Assembly: GCA_013076295.1 (NCBI GenBank)
Contig: RQOL01000810.1
Coordinates: forward strand, 186,001-250,000
Direction: 5' to 3'
Origin: Sanderia malayensis
Taxonomy: Eukaryota; Cnidaria; Scyphozoa; Semaeostomeae; Pelagiidae
DNA length: 64,000 nucleotides
Position numbers and translations under genes: made by a program. Under the pieces are notes generated by a model, which saw only the letters and a list, made by a program, of their open reading frames with translations, searched no databases and was not told the DNA's origin. This document shows positions 1-11,600 of this stretch, in pieces (the first letter of the stretch is position 1; the number at the start of each line of letters is the position of its first letter).

Positions 1-1289
1 TCAAAGATAGCCCCTTATTGGCTAAAGCTATAGAATCGGATGTTCTGGTTTTGAATCTCTTTGTTTTTTTTCGATCTGGGGAGTAAAGTTTGTTTTGCAA
101 GCGTTAAAGTTACCTTTTGTGACACTTTTAAGACGAAATCGAGCCCATTATGACATGATAGTGGGAACCTCTTTTTTCTCCGTACTGAATTTGACCTCCA
201 TTTTCTTTCATCGACTAGGCATTTTTTCTTTGACTTTGATGATTAGAAGCAAGATGGCGCATAATGGGATTGTGGTTTTTAATCACTTTCGATGATTATT
301 TTGCTGCTGTGAAATCGCAAAAACAAACCATTATAAAAAAGTAAAGTTACCTAGAATATAAAATGTGTCGACCTAGAATATAACAGTTCAACAGTTATAA
401 AACTTTATTATCCTGATAGATAGGAAATGTGGATGCCGATTGAGAATAGCCAATAGATAGTAAACCTTGACCATGTAGATGGCCTGTTCGATATTATTCT
501 GTAGTAGACGACAATTATTTCACTGTAAGGTATGAAAAAACAGTGAACGAGAAAAGGGATGAAAAGAGTTGTGAGGCGTAACAACGAACATCCCAGCGCA
601 AACATTGTGATCAACAAGCCACGGCTTATGCTCAAGCATTACATGGCAATTTTGTGTTGCAATTTCATAGCATCAAAAGCGGTCAAAAACTCGCTTTCAG
701 CTTATAAATATTGGCATAGGATTGTTCTAATTGCCGGAACTGTTCCGTTCCTTTTCTTGACATATGTCAACTGCTGGTCGTAGGTAGGGAATTTTCTCCA
801 GCAATCTGAACTTCAACCTAACTTTAAGTTTTATTTCATAATAATAGCAACTCGACTATGCTGATTCCAAATCCGAGATGGGGCCTTTGAAATATTAACC
901 GTAAATTGCATTTTGTGATGACGCCACAGAGAACCACTTTTCGTATGTGAAAACACGCATAGCTGCGTTTACATAAATACAAACTTGGTGAAAATAGTAC
1001 CAATCGATAGCTTATTGCGTTGCAATTCGAATGATATATAGTCTGTGCAAGTTTGCAGATAGTAGCAAAAAGGCGTGGCTATTTGGGCAATGATGACGTT
1101 ATGACGTCATCATTATGCAAAATGGCACAAGTATAATTGGAATAGCAGAAAGCCGAATGTTTGCTTCCGAAGAGAAACAGACATGTTAAAATAATTTTAA
1201 GAAATGATGGTTTAAAGATCAATGCATCTATGAGTTAAATCGTGAAGATTAATTCTACATACCAGCAACAAATCAAATTAGATGAAAAG
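1..1289. other. No gene recognised (left edge)
   Basis: AT-rich sequence without a convincing exon or repeat. The open frames here are short and hydrophobic or low complexity, with no domain signature and no phase-compatible splice sites. It may be intergenic or intronic DNA of a gene to the left. Confidence 0.4.
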
Positions 1290-1835
1290 AACAACGAAGA
1301 TGTGGAGACCCTTGTGTACCTGGCGGCAACTGTTTCCAGGCATCGAGGAGAAATGGAGGATATGAAATAATGGAAAGCAACAAAAGTATCGTTGAGGTTC
1401 CAAAGAATATGCAGTTAAAATAGCCTCAGCAGATACACCAAAGTACAATTATGCAAAGCACTAGTAATACCAGTTTTTATGTATTGATGGAAGCAAGAAG
1501 AGAAGAATAGACATTTCTCAGAAGAACAGTTTTAAAAATATACTTGAGGTCAGGTGGCAGGAAAGAGTAACAACAGAAAAAATGAAATTAAATCAACAGG
1601 AGAAGATGGAAATTGATGTGTCCTGTTGTCTTACAAAAAAAGCAATGGTAATTGCGACATGGCAATGAAATGGGCAGCCAAAAGAAGGAGAGAAAGAATG
1701 CGACGAAAAACACATGGAGGATAGGAGGGAAAAAGAGATCTGTACTGAATGGCTATTTTGAGAAAATGCAAGGATAGCAGCTGTGAAGAGGAACTGGTGG
1801 AGGAATTCTGCGGAGGCGTGTCACGGGAACACAAA
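1290..1835 (+). pseudogene. Decayed RTE-type LINE reverse transcriptase C-terminus
   Basis: Broken reading frames on the plus strand resemble the carboxy end of RTE-clade LINE reverse transcriptases. Seen in order: a VETLVYLAATVSRH-like segment (family form YLGA.VS.DG), then TKVQLCKALVIPV (family TK..L....V..VLLYG), then an arginine-rich AAKRRRERMRRKTHGG segment (family GKRKRGRPK.TW) and a final WWRN-like piece. Several stops and frameshifts separate these pieces, so no protein is made. Assignment rests on remembered family motifs and order. A diverged non-LTR element of another clade is the alternative. Confidence 0.55.
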
Positions 1836-2173
1836 ATGAATATTTGAAGCAATACAACTGCTAGGCTCATTTACCATACCATCACTGCAAATTGCTTATT
1901 TTGTAAGCGAATTAGCGACTAGCGTAAGAAGTTACCTTTTCGTGATTAGGTGTATCACAGTGCGTTAAAACAGCTCCCAGATCCACGCCAGACGCTTGAA
2001 CTTGTAACGTGAAAAGCTTCTCGAAATCAGGAAAGACTGATATAGGGGCAGTGAGAGACTGAAGCTGCGGAAAAGTGTGTTCAAAGTCTTCCTTCCAAAA
2101 GAACGGAGTTGACTCTTTGTTGAAGTAAGTTAATGGTGAAACAACAGTAGAAAATTAAGCAATAAATTTTCTA

Positions 2174-2240
2174 TACCGTAAATCCTCGAATATGCCCCCA
2201 CCTCCGAATAACCCTCTCCCCGAAAAAGCTCCTAGCCAAA
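2174..2240 (+). repeat. End fragment of MITE family TACCGTAAATCCTCGAATA
   Basis: The stretch starts TACCGTAAATCCTCGAATA followed by C-rich sequence. It matches both ends of the complete element at 24,666-24,940. No matching right end was found nearby, so it is a partial copy. Confidence 0.5.
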
Positions 2241-2658
2241 TCTTAATTCGACGTCAGCCACGCGACTGACGCGGCACGTTTGTAAGGACTAAGCCCATGG
2301 AGTAAGCGTGTAGCATTTCTAACTAATCACTCTTCGTTGGAACTCAGAGAGCTAGCACAATTTCTCCCACCCTCCCTCTCCTTATTATGGTTTATTGATT
2401 TGCATTATGATTTCAGTCATTATTCTGTAGTTTGACCACTCGGTCAGTACTGCCTGGTGTACCGGCCGGAGTATGTCGGAATTACAGACCGTAAATGCCT
2501 TTTTCTGCTCAAGCAATCCGGGACGGTAGGCTAACCGCACAATTTCTTGAAATAGGTTAACATAAGGTAAGTGATGAATTCTGAAAGTTCATAGTCTAAT
2601 CTATCGATTCCAGTCATAAACAAAACAATGGCATGTTTATTAGCTTGCCACAGACTAT

Positions 2659-4486
2659 ATGCCCTGTCTAAAAAATGGCTATCTGTGAAAGGGAGAACGG
2701 GGAATCGGGCAATTGGGGAGCGGGGGACGAGGAATAGAGAAAAGGGGGAATATGACGTCACACGATGTCGTACGACGTCATATTCCCCCTTTTTCAAATC
2801 TGTAAAAGGGGGATTCTGTAAAAGTGGGAATCTGTAAAAAGGCAAATCTGTAAAAAGGGGAATATGTAAAAGGGGGAATAGTTTGCAATTAACTCAAAAA
2901 TGACGCACTTTTCATGTGGGTTTATAATTTTTTGTACAGTGCTTTTGTCGTATATTAAGCCATACGTTCTTTTCCCTTAAACTAGACATGCACTGAAACA
3001 ATAAGAATTTTCAGCAATATTTCTTTTTTTAGCAGATTCTGCTGAAATTCTTATTGACTCCCGAGTGTCATATCCTAAACTAAATTTCATTTTGCTCGAT
3101 TGCCATTCATTTTTAACACTCACACGCTAACTAAATTAATATATTAAATTCAATAATTTTGGAAGCTTTCCCTCACATCTAAGGTCTCCTCAGCCAACTG
3201 ACTCTCGGTAGCGCTCGGTATGTTAACATAAGTTGTTCGAATTAAACGATCGTTTTTGGAACTACTAGAACATGCTTGAATAGAAGATTCATAAGATTCA
3301 TGCATTTATTCATTGTTTACTCGTCTTTTTCTCGGGATATTCATGTTCCCCCATTCTTCTTTTGAATTCAATTCTGGTGTAAGTTCTTGGATATAAACGG
3401 CTTCTGAAACTTGTTTAAGCCAAGGGTCTCCTGGATAAGTGACCCCTTTGCTTAGACAAGTTTCAGAAACCATGAATGGCAATCGAGCAAAATGAATGTA
3501 GTAATAACAATTTCATTTTGTAATACTGCTAATTTCGATATTTAGGTTTTCATGTTTTAGATCACGAGGGTATACAGATTGGAACTATTGTCGGACGATT
3601 AGGCCAGGCACCAGTAGCTTGTGAAAGTGCTTGTATCTATTTTAGGACGTTTCGCATTTCTTGTATATTAGACTTTTGGACTCTCAGTGCTTGAGGCCTG
3701 ATGAGTGCCGTTTCCTGTTGTTAACATCGGAGGCTCCGCGGAAAGAGAGCCAACAGAATCACATTAGTTCCCGGGATATTGATACAATGATTATTGCAGT
3801 ATATTACTCGGTATGACGCATGTAAGTAATTTGAGCCCTAAGTATTAACATTAACCGCATTTTCGCCAGGGGATATCACGGTATCTATTGTTAGGACACG
3901 TATATATATAAGGATGCATTGAGAGAGGAAGGAGGAGAAGAAGGACTTCACACATGTAAGAGGGCTCTCAAGGTTCAATGGCAGGGACGCAAGTCACCTC
4001 GCCGAGACATTTAGTATTTAATATTCGCATGATCTAGTTGTATTGGATATGGTTGAATTCGTGCTAGAAATACGTAATGGAGACTCTTTACTAGAAGGCA
4101 ATGCCTGTCGCAGAAAGATCGCTCGCAGCCACGCATTTATATGCACGCCGTTTACAATTTATCCAATTTTACATGTTTTGTTATTGTTTCAGTGAATGTC
4201 CAGTTTAAGGGATAAGAGCGTATGGCTTAACATACGACAAAAGCACTGTACAAATAAACTATAAAGCCACATGAATAGTGCGTCATTTTTGAGTTAATTG
4301 CAAACTAATCCCCCTTTTACAGATTCCCCTTTTTACAGATTCCCCCTTTTACAAATTTGAGAAAGGGGAATATGGCGTCATACAACATAGTGTGATGTCA
4401 TATTCCCTCTTTTTTCTGTTCCCCGTTCCCCTTTCCCTAATTTCCCGTTCCCTTTTTTACAGATAGCCGTCAAAAATGTCTTGTCT
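2659..4486. mobile_element. Foldback-type DNA element with about 330-bp terminal inverted repeats
   Basis: The left arm (about 2,659-3,010) and right arm (about 4,180-4,480) are inverted copies. Shared landmarks in mirror order are GGCTATCTGT at the tip, G/A-rich then GGGGGAATATGACGTCA, a run of AATCTGTAAAAAGG units, GTTTGCAATTAACTCAAAA, TGACGCAC, and CAGTGCTTTTGTCGTAT. The 1.2-kb core holds further inverted pairs: CGATTGCCATTCA at about 3,098 against its complement at 3,474, and a hairpin around CTTGTTTAAGC / GCTTAGACAAG at 3,411-3,467. No transposase frame is visible, so it is non-autonomous. The right end abuts the promoter of locus A. Confidence 0.75.
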
Positions 4487-4779
4487 TGTGAAGGGGAATT
4501 CCCTCACAGTTAGGGAAATTCCCTTCTGTGCGGGGAAAGTCCATTTTAGTTCCATCACTACGAGGGGCTTCATCTATTGTTATGTTAATCTGTTGTGTTT
4601 GGATTCACCAATGACGAAGGCATTGAGTTTCACGTGACATGTTAAATCGAAAGCGAATGCGAAACTCGAAAGTTTTTGGATTTTAAAATTGTTGTTTCGT
4701 CGTGTCTTGTCGTCGTGTAGTTCGTAGTTGTCAATTTACTTCTTCAACAGCTGTTTTGTTGTTGCTTAAATAAGAAAGG
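4487..4779 (+). promoter_or_regulatory. NLR locus A promoter and non-coding exon 1
   Basis: This block is clearly homologous to 52,690-52,960 ahead of locus B, and is the only non-coding stretch the two loci share at this level. It contains three kB-like sites (4,493-4,503 GGGGAATTCCC; 4,513-4,523 GGGAAATTCCC; 4,532-4,542 GGGGAAAGTCC), an E-box CACGTGAC (4,631-4,638), and an ISRE/IRF-like block GAAAGCGAATGCGAAACT (4,649-4,666). It ends in a consensus donor, GTAAGT, at 4,780. The last bases contain TAA in the frame required by the next exon, so exon 1 is untranslated. The transcription start was not located. Function as a promoter is inferred from position, conservation and site content. Confidence 0.65.
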
Positions 4780-5568
4780 GTAAGTTAGCTTTATTATTCT
4801 GATTACATTTTTATTACAATAGCTTGCAACTAATTTATCATTTACCTTTTCAATGCCTTGCGATTTTCATTTCAACGCGGGCTTCGCAAATCAATTTGAT
4901 CATTTGGAAATCAGTCAGGGCCAAAGTTGCAGATGTGCAACTTTGATTCATTGAAAATACAGATTTTTTTTCATGGCCTTAGATCACACAACATGTTTTA
5001 TCACAAGTTAGATTCCCCCCGGGAAAATTAAAATTCGGCGCCTATACTTATATGTTTTGTTGTTATTTCAAAATGGAGGAGCGAAATTCTTTATCAAGGC
5101 TAAGGGAATTCCTTTGGTGATACAAATTTGTAGTATAATTTCCAAGAGTTTAAAATATACCTCAACAATTTCAGAGTTTTTGCAAGTGACAGGTGCTTAG
5201 TATAGTTAGGGTTTAAACATTTTTTAAATCAGATATTTTTGCATTTTTATGTTGTCATAAAAACACATCAAGATTACCATCATCATAATCAAAAACTTCA
5301 ATCTACACAAGTTATTAGAGGAAAATATGTAAACATATAGATCTGTTACAACAAAAATGTGAAGCCTGGAATCATTGAGCACCAAACAGTATTATTTTAT
5401 TGTGGCTTTTTTTATATTTGTGTATTTATTGAATAATGATACAGAATTTATTTGTTAATTGGGTCAATCATAGATGCTGGTTTAAAGGTTGATGGGGTTG
5501 AATCTCTCAGGCAGAATTTGTTGTAATAATATTATTAATTTTCATTGGATATTTTGGTTAGTCAATAG

Positions 5569-5637
5569 AATTGGAAGAGAGACAGAGAGCTCAATGGCTG
5601 AGCGAAGAACATCATAACATCACTAAGACTATTCAAG
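5569..5637 (+). CDS. Locus A short exon (23 codons, phase 1-1)
   Basis: It is bounded by an acceptor TCAATAG and a donor GTATGC. In phase 1 it reads LEERQRAQWLSEEHHNITKT and so on, a charged, helix-prone peptide with no stop. The other two frames have stops or a very short open stretch. At 69 nt it keeps the phase with the next exon. It may be the first coding exon, but it lacks an in-frame ATG. Confidence 0.5.
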
Positions 5638-8600
5638 GTATGCTGATTTAATGTAATTGTAAGGAGCATGTTATGTCACAAGAATATTGAACTTTGGATA
5701 TTGTTAGCAAATGTTTTCTTAGTTCATGTTGTAATGATTATGCACAGAGCTTGTCATAGTTGGTTAATGGTTGGTAACAAAGACTTCAAGTACTTTCAGT
5801 TTCAGTTTCAGTTGCATATATTTTAAAATTCCACTACATACAATGAATAAGCTAACATACAATTAACATAGTACAATACAATTAAATTAGTTAAATTTAC
5901 ATGATGACACAAATATTACATAAAGAAAAGCTTAAAGAATTACTGCATGCAGGGGAATTTCTTAAGGAGGACCTCTCTCAGTAGCTAGGCTAATCAAGGA
6001 GAGAATACCCCCTTTCAAAGGTGAGGAGAATATAACTGATTTATTCTATGAAAGTAATTTGAAAAGTTTCAGTTCCAGAAGTTTTTTGGTTTCAGAGAAA
6101 TTGTGAAAGGGAACCTTTTACGAACTGTAATCATTTTCAATGAAATATGTTTTAAGTTTAAGGTGAAAACTCAAGCATTGAAGTCTTTGTTAATGAGCTA
6201 CGTTGTTTTATTCATTAGAAGCAATGGAAGATATTCAAAAAGACAAGAAGAAACAAGATGAGACTGCAGATGGTGTTCAAAGTAAATATGCCCCTTTCTG
6301 AAATCTTTTTGGTTCAAATTTATGGGAGGAACATGTTCTGGATTTTTTGTTTTTGGCAACAATCCTTTCAGTTCAAGTTGTGGCAATTATGTTTATGAAG
6401 GGTACTTGTTAAATGATGAAATAATTTAATTGACTGTTATGCAATTTATTTTTAGACTTATTGGGTGGCAATGAAAGAGTAAGCCAAGATCATAAATCTG
6501 TTAGAGGTAGGCCATTTTACTTTACTTTGGAAATTGATCCAGATTTCAATTTCATTGTCTTAGATGAACTTATTTTGTGTGATACTGTTATTTGAGCACA
6601 CATGCACACATTCTAGTTCTCCACAAAATGAGCTCATGTGAACTAAATGATAAATATTATTTGAACTTTGTTACAACAGTCCTCTTGTAGCAGCAAAAGA
6701 AAACAAATTTCCAAAAATCAATATTTTTGTTCATTTGACATTACTGTTTTTACTGAAATAAAAATGTAAAGCAACTAACCAGTTAATTTTGTGCAACAAC
6801 TGCTCCAGTAATAGTTTTGCAACAACATCCACTAGATCTTGGAGCTCAAATAACCCTCAATTTTTCTTGAATTATTGGTGAATGAAAAATGTTACCACTT
6901 ATTGTTGAGAAAGGCAGGATGTTGAAGTGCTGATGCAATGAATTTTTTCAGTGTTTTTATTTAACAAATTAATTCATTTCAATGCACTGAGTAACATGAC
7001 GCTTGTAAAGTTTTAGAGAAGTTGTGATTTTCGAAGTGATGTCTAAGGAATTTTAAATGTTAAAGTTTCTTTAGATAATTCAATGTTGATTAAGTTATAA
7101 CAAAAAATAGCAACTATGATAACCCAAATCAGAGAGCTGTGTCATGCTACAGACACTGAAAGAAACAATTGTTTTAATTTTTTGAAGGTACATATTTTCA
7201 AAATTAGCATGTGTCTGTGGGAATGAAGCCACATTTTTTGTTGTTTCATTCCGACACTTTTGTTGTTTCATTCCCATTTGAATAATGGCACCCGGAAAGA
7301 CTCTCCCTGTCAGTACCTGGCTTGCTCAAAGCTCCAATATTCCCACTATGAGCTTAAAAACTCCATTAACCTGCATTAGAAATACTGTTTCATGTCACAA
7401 CTGTGACGTCACATCATTGTGGAATCTTTCGTTTAACTAACTTAAAGTGCTAATGCAACGAATTTTTACATAGTGTTTTTATTTCAAAAATCTATAGATT
7501 TCAATGCACTGATTAACGTGGCGCAAATAAAATTTGCAAATTATGTATACTTTTTTCGCTATTAACCTTCAAAGTAGGCAATTTTGACCTTTTTCGTGCG
7601 AAAACTGAACATCACTGTGATGTCATCAAACGTCGCGTCTGCAACGTCAAGCAGGCTTCCTTCTATTGAAAATTGAAATTCGACATGGCGAGCTGTGAGC
7701 GAGCACACACATGACGGGTATCTCGTCTCGGGAGCAAATAAATCATAAAACTATTTACATGTCGTAGAGATACATAACGGAGACAATTGTACGATTACTC
7801 AGTGTTGCGAAAAAGTATCGTTTCATAATGTTGCTGATAGTATTTCAAAACCAATCAAACAGAACAAGGTCTTTTTAAGGAGTTCAGGAGACAGACATCA
7901 TTCGCACCCACCGACTAGGAGAGCAGGATTTTATTCATTATAGCGCTTATTTTTGCTTTGAAGTAAAGAGAGATATTGGGAAAGAATTAAAGATGAGATT
8001 AAAGCTAAAATCAAAGCTATTCCTGCAATAGATGCAGTAAACAAGCTCGTAAACCAACCCGTGTGACTCTCAGCTTTACTCGGGCCTAAGCACTCCTCGC
8101 CCGGAGTGGTTAGGCCCGAGCCAACCAAAACAAATGTCAGAAGATTTAGCTTTTTGGGGTGATATCGAAGGAATTTTAATTTCCGAAGTTTCTAATAATA
8201 ATTCAATGTCTGCAATTTTGAGCTAAAATAAGTTATTACAAAAAAATAAGACCTGGGATAAGCCAAACCAGGGCTACGTGTCGTTCCACAGCAACTCGAA
8301 GCAACAATGGCGACGCGGGATGACGTCACATTTTTTGGAGGTATCCATTTTCAAACTTAAATTGTGTCTCTAACGTTAAACAAAATGACACCAATTTTTT
8401 TCAAAACGACGGCTAAAAGATTCGCCCTTATGTTGGTTCAGCCGGAGCTCAAATATCCCCACCCTGAGTGGAGCTATTAAAAAAAAACCAAACGACGTTC
8501 GAAAAAACCCATTGACTTCCATTGCGAGAAATAATATGGGTCATCACTGTGACGTCACAGCGTTGCAATATTTTTCGCAAAAGGTGGCCTGATTCAAGGT

Positions 8601-11600
8601 GAAATTAAAGTAACTTATACTTGTCAGATGCAGTCAAAATTGCATCAAACTGATCAGTACATCTTTGGCTTTCATTTAAAATAAAAAAATCGATATGTCA
8701 CATTTCGTTGCATTAGCACTTTAACTAAGTTTAACTAACTTATAGTTGTCAGTTGCACGTCAAACTTGCACTAAACCAATCAGTGTAGGTGTGGCTTTCA
8801 AGTAAGATCCAGAATTGATATGTCAAATTTCGTTGCACTGGCACTTTGAGCACCAATTGATTGCACCAATTGATAATTTGACTTAAAAATTTGTCTCTTT
8901 ATCCATGTTCAACTGAATTTCCACAGGGTTATTTTTGCTGAGGATATTTGATTTTACATTAAGGCCGGGTTACACGATCGTTTTTTTCCAACATTTTTTT
9001 CTATATTGGACCGAGTCCAATATCGAACTTGAACAACGATCGTGTAACACCCCCAAAATTTCTGTTTTTCCTGCAGATTTTGATCCAGTAATGACAGGCT
9101 AATCCTCTATCATTGGAAATTTTATTCTGCTTCAGAGCAGAATAAAATCAAGTACAACATTTTTTTTCAAAGGCACCGACAAATTCTTACGTCACGCAAA
9201 GGCCCAGATGATTCGAGAACATGAAAACAAAATATTTTTCGCGATCATTCTTATAACACTAAGCAATCATTGTTCATTTCCTTTTCAGTAAAACATTGAA
9301 TGGTCAAATATATAAAATATAGGGGTATAAAAACAAAGTAATTATGTAGTTATATACCCAAATGTGATATATTTCCCACTTTGACATGTTTACATGGGTA
9401 CCTAATGGCAAACAGCATACTAATGACAATTTTTTTCTATTCACCATGGAATTGGAAGAAAAAGAAAATTTTCACAAGTTGGCAAGAATTATTCTGGATG
9501 TACTTCCCAAGAATCTTCGTCAGTTGTTTAAAGACAAATGGGATATAAAATTTCCGAACAACAAATGGGATGATACAACAGCAAGTGGTACATTCTTGTT
9601 AAGCCAGGTTCCAAAGCATGTCAAGAAACCTATGCCAGGTATTTCAAGTAATCTGAGGAAAGGGGATACCGTTGAATGGGATCCCACTACTCTCTCTTGG
9701 GTGCTTCTTTATTCTGGGCTAAAGTTGATTGCACCTTGTCGTGTCGGGGGACGAATAGCTCTGCCCTTGTTGGAAAGTGAATACATTGATATGGTGAGAG
9801 AGATAAGAAATACGTTTTTTGCACATGCACATCAAGCATCAATAAAGAAAGATGATTTTGAATGTATAATGCTAAAACTCAAAACTCAAACACAATTTGG
9901 TGGAGCATCGCTTAAAACGGAATTGGAGGAAATTGAAAATTCACCTATTGAGACAGAATTAAGCATGAACCTGAGGCAACAACTTGAAAACCAGAAAAAA
10001 GCAAATAATGTCCTTGAAGATTGGTTGAAAAATCTAGACACCAGACTTGATAACGTTGAAAAGACTTCAAGGGGTATGTTTTGTTTGGATTTTTATTTTG
10101 CATTTTAAATTTCATTGTTGAAATATATGGATAGATGTGATTTTCTAATGGGAATCTCCAAAAGTGGTCACGGAGAAACTATGCAGCGAAGAAGAGTCTA
10201 TAATTTTTTGACATAAGATGACATTAGCTCATGTTAAGGCCTACTGCAATGAAAATCACTTTCCCGTTCTTTTGCAAAAAATATAATTTCAATGTCTACT
10301 GATTACTTTCGTACCTGTTTTATTTTCATTTGATTGCGATAAGCTTATTAAATTTGGCTTTAAAGGCCTTATGCACCCAAAAAATGACGTATCAATTTTT
10401 TACGTAAATGGAAAGAAAAAGGTCCGAGTATCACTATGAACCTATTTTGAGTGCTTTCTGACGAGTATAAGAATGTTTTTTCAAGCTCAAACACACCCAG
10501 GTCTGTTGAAGAGCTGTGACGTCAGTTTAATGACACGCGTATCATTTTTATGTGGGTCATTACGGGAAAATTTGGCCGCGCAAGACAGTTTTTTTAATCA
10601 CTCGACTCAGGTGACGCCGATTTAAATTCTCTCACCTCTTGCTAAAAGCGCGATATTTTCCTCACATTACGAACCAATTTTCGTTGCTTTCAATTAAATA
10701 CAGATATGTTAACAAATTTTGAAAAAAATAAAGCCTTCAAGATTTGTGAAGGCCCATCTTTCAAAGAGCTGGATGCCCGTTTTGAAAATAAAACTTCTGT
10801 TGATAATTGGTTAATTTGCTATTTCACAATTTTTTGGCAACTGTTAAACATTAATTTTATGGAATCATATGAGTTTTGTTCATGGTACCGTTTTATCTTC
10901 AGTTGTTACGGTCCAATCTAGGTCTTTAGAAGAGTTACGGGACTTATGGAGAGAGATGAATTTAGTCTTGGTTCAACTCGCGCTGTTGGGTTTCCCTACA
11001 ATACATGATCGACCATGAAATGCTTTTTTAATACTCTTTATTGGTATTTGTTTCCCTAGTTTAAGTTGCATATTGACGCAAAGTAGTTGTTACAGCAGTT
11101 AATTTATAAATGGATTTTTCAGTCATCAATCTTGAAAACAAATTTAAAGTGAAATGAAAAAGATAAGGAGAGCTGTAAGGTGTGCGTCTTTGTCTGCACA
11201 CGGAGGCCAACCATGGATGAAAGCAAAAAGCAAAGGTCACGGAGACATGGACTTGTAACAAGTCTCTCTCGCTGAAAAACGGAAGAAGGGAACAGCGAGA
11301 GAGACTTGTAATACTTGGCAGCCTTGGTTACTGGCTGGACAGAATTCTGTCCAGTCGGCATCCTTTGACAAAAAGCCAATATCCAATCATATGCTCAGAA
11401 ATCACAATAATTTAAATGACTGTAAGGGGGTCACCTGACACAAAAGCGAGGCTCTGCACTCACTGTCTTATCTGCACTGTTTTTTCGCAATGGCGGACAC
11501 AAGCTTCGATGAAATAATTGAAAATGCTGCAAGTGTTCTAGGCTGCAATAAGCTTCGAGACTTCCAGCGGAGTGCTGCAGCTGGAATATTAAAAGGCCAC

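Noticed and set aside
5071..5117. ATG GAG GAG CGA frame as the missing start exon of locus A
   Set aside because: The only downstream donor (GTGATA) would leave phase 2, which does not fit the phase-1 exon at 5,569, and there is no counterpart in locus B.
7931..8128. Minus-strand 65-codon frame with a hydrophobic helix
   Set aside because: Lies inside the TTAA-flanked MITE and has no start context or homologue. A local GGGCCTAA hairpin explains part of its composition.
11119..11379. Minus-strand frames opposite the RecQ hairpin
   Set aside because: Shadow frames over a hairpin and flanking non-coding DNA, no similarity to any protein family I know.
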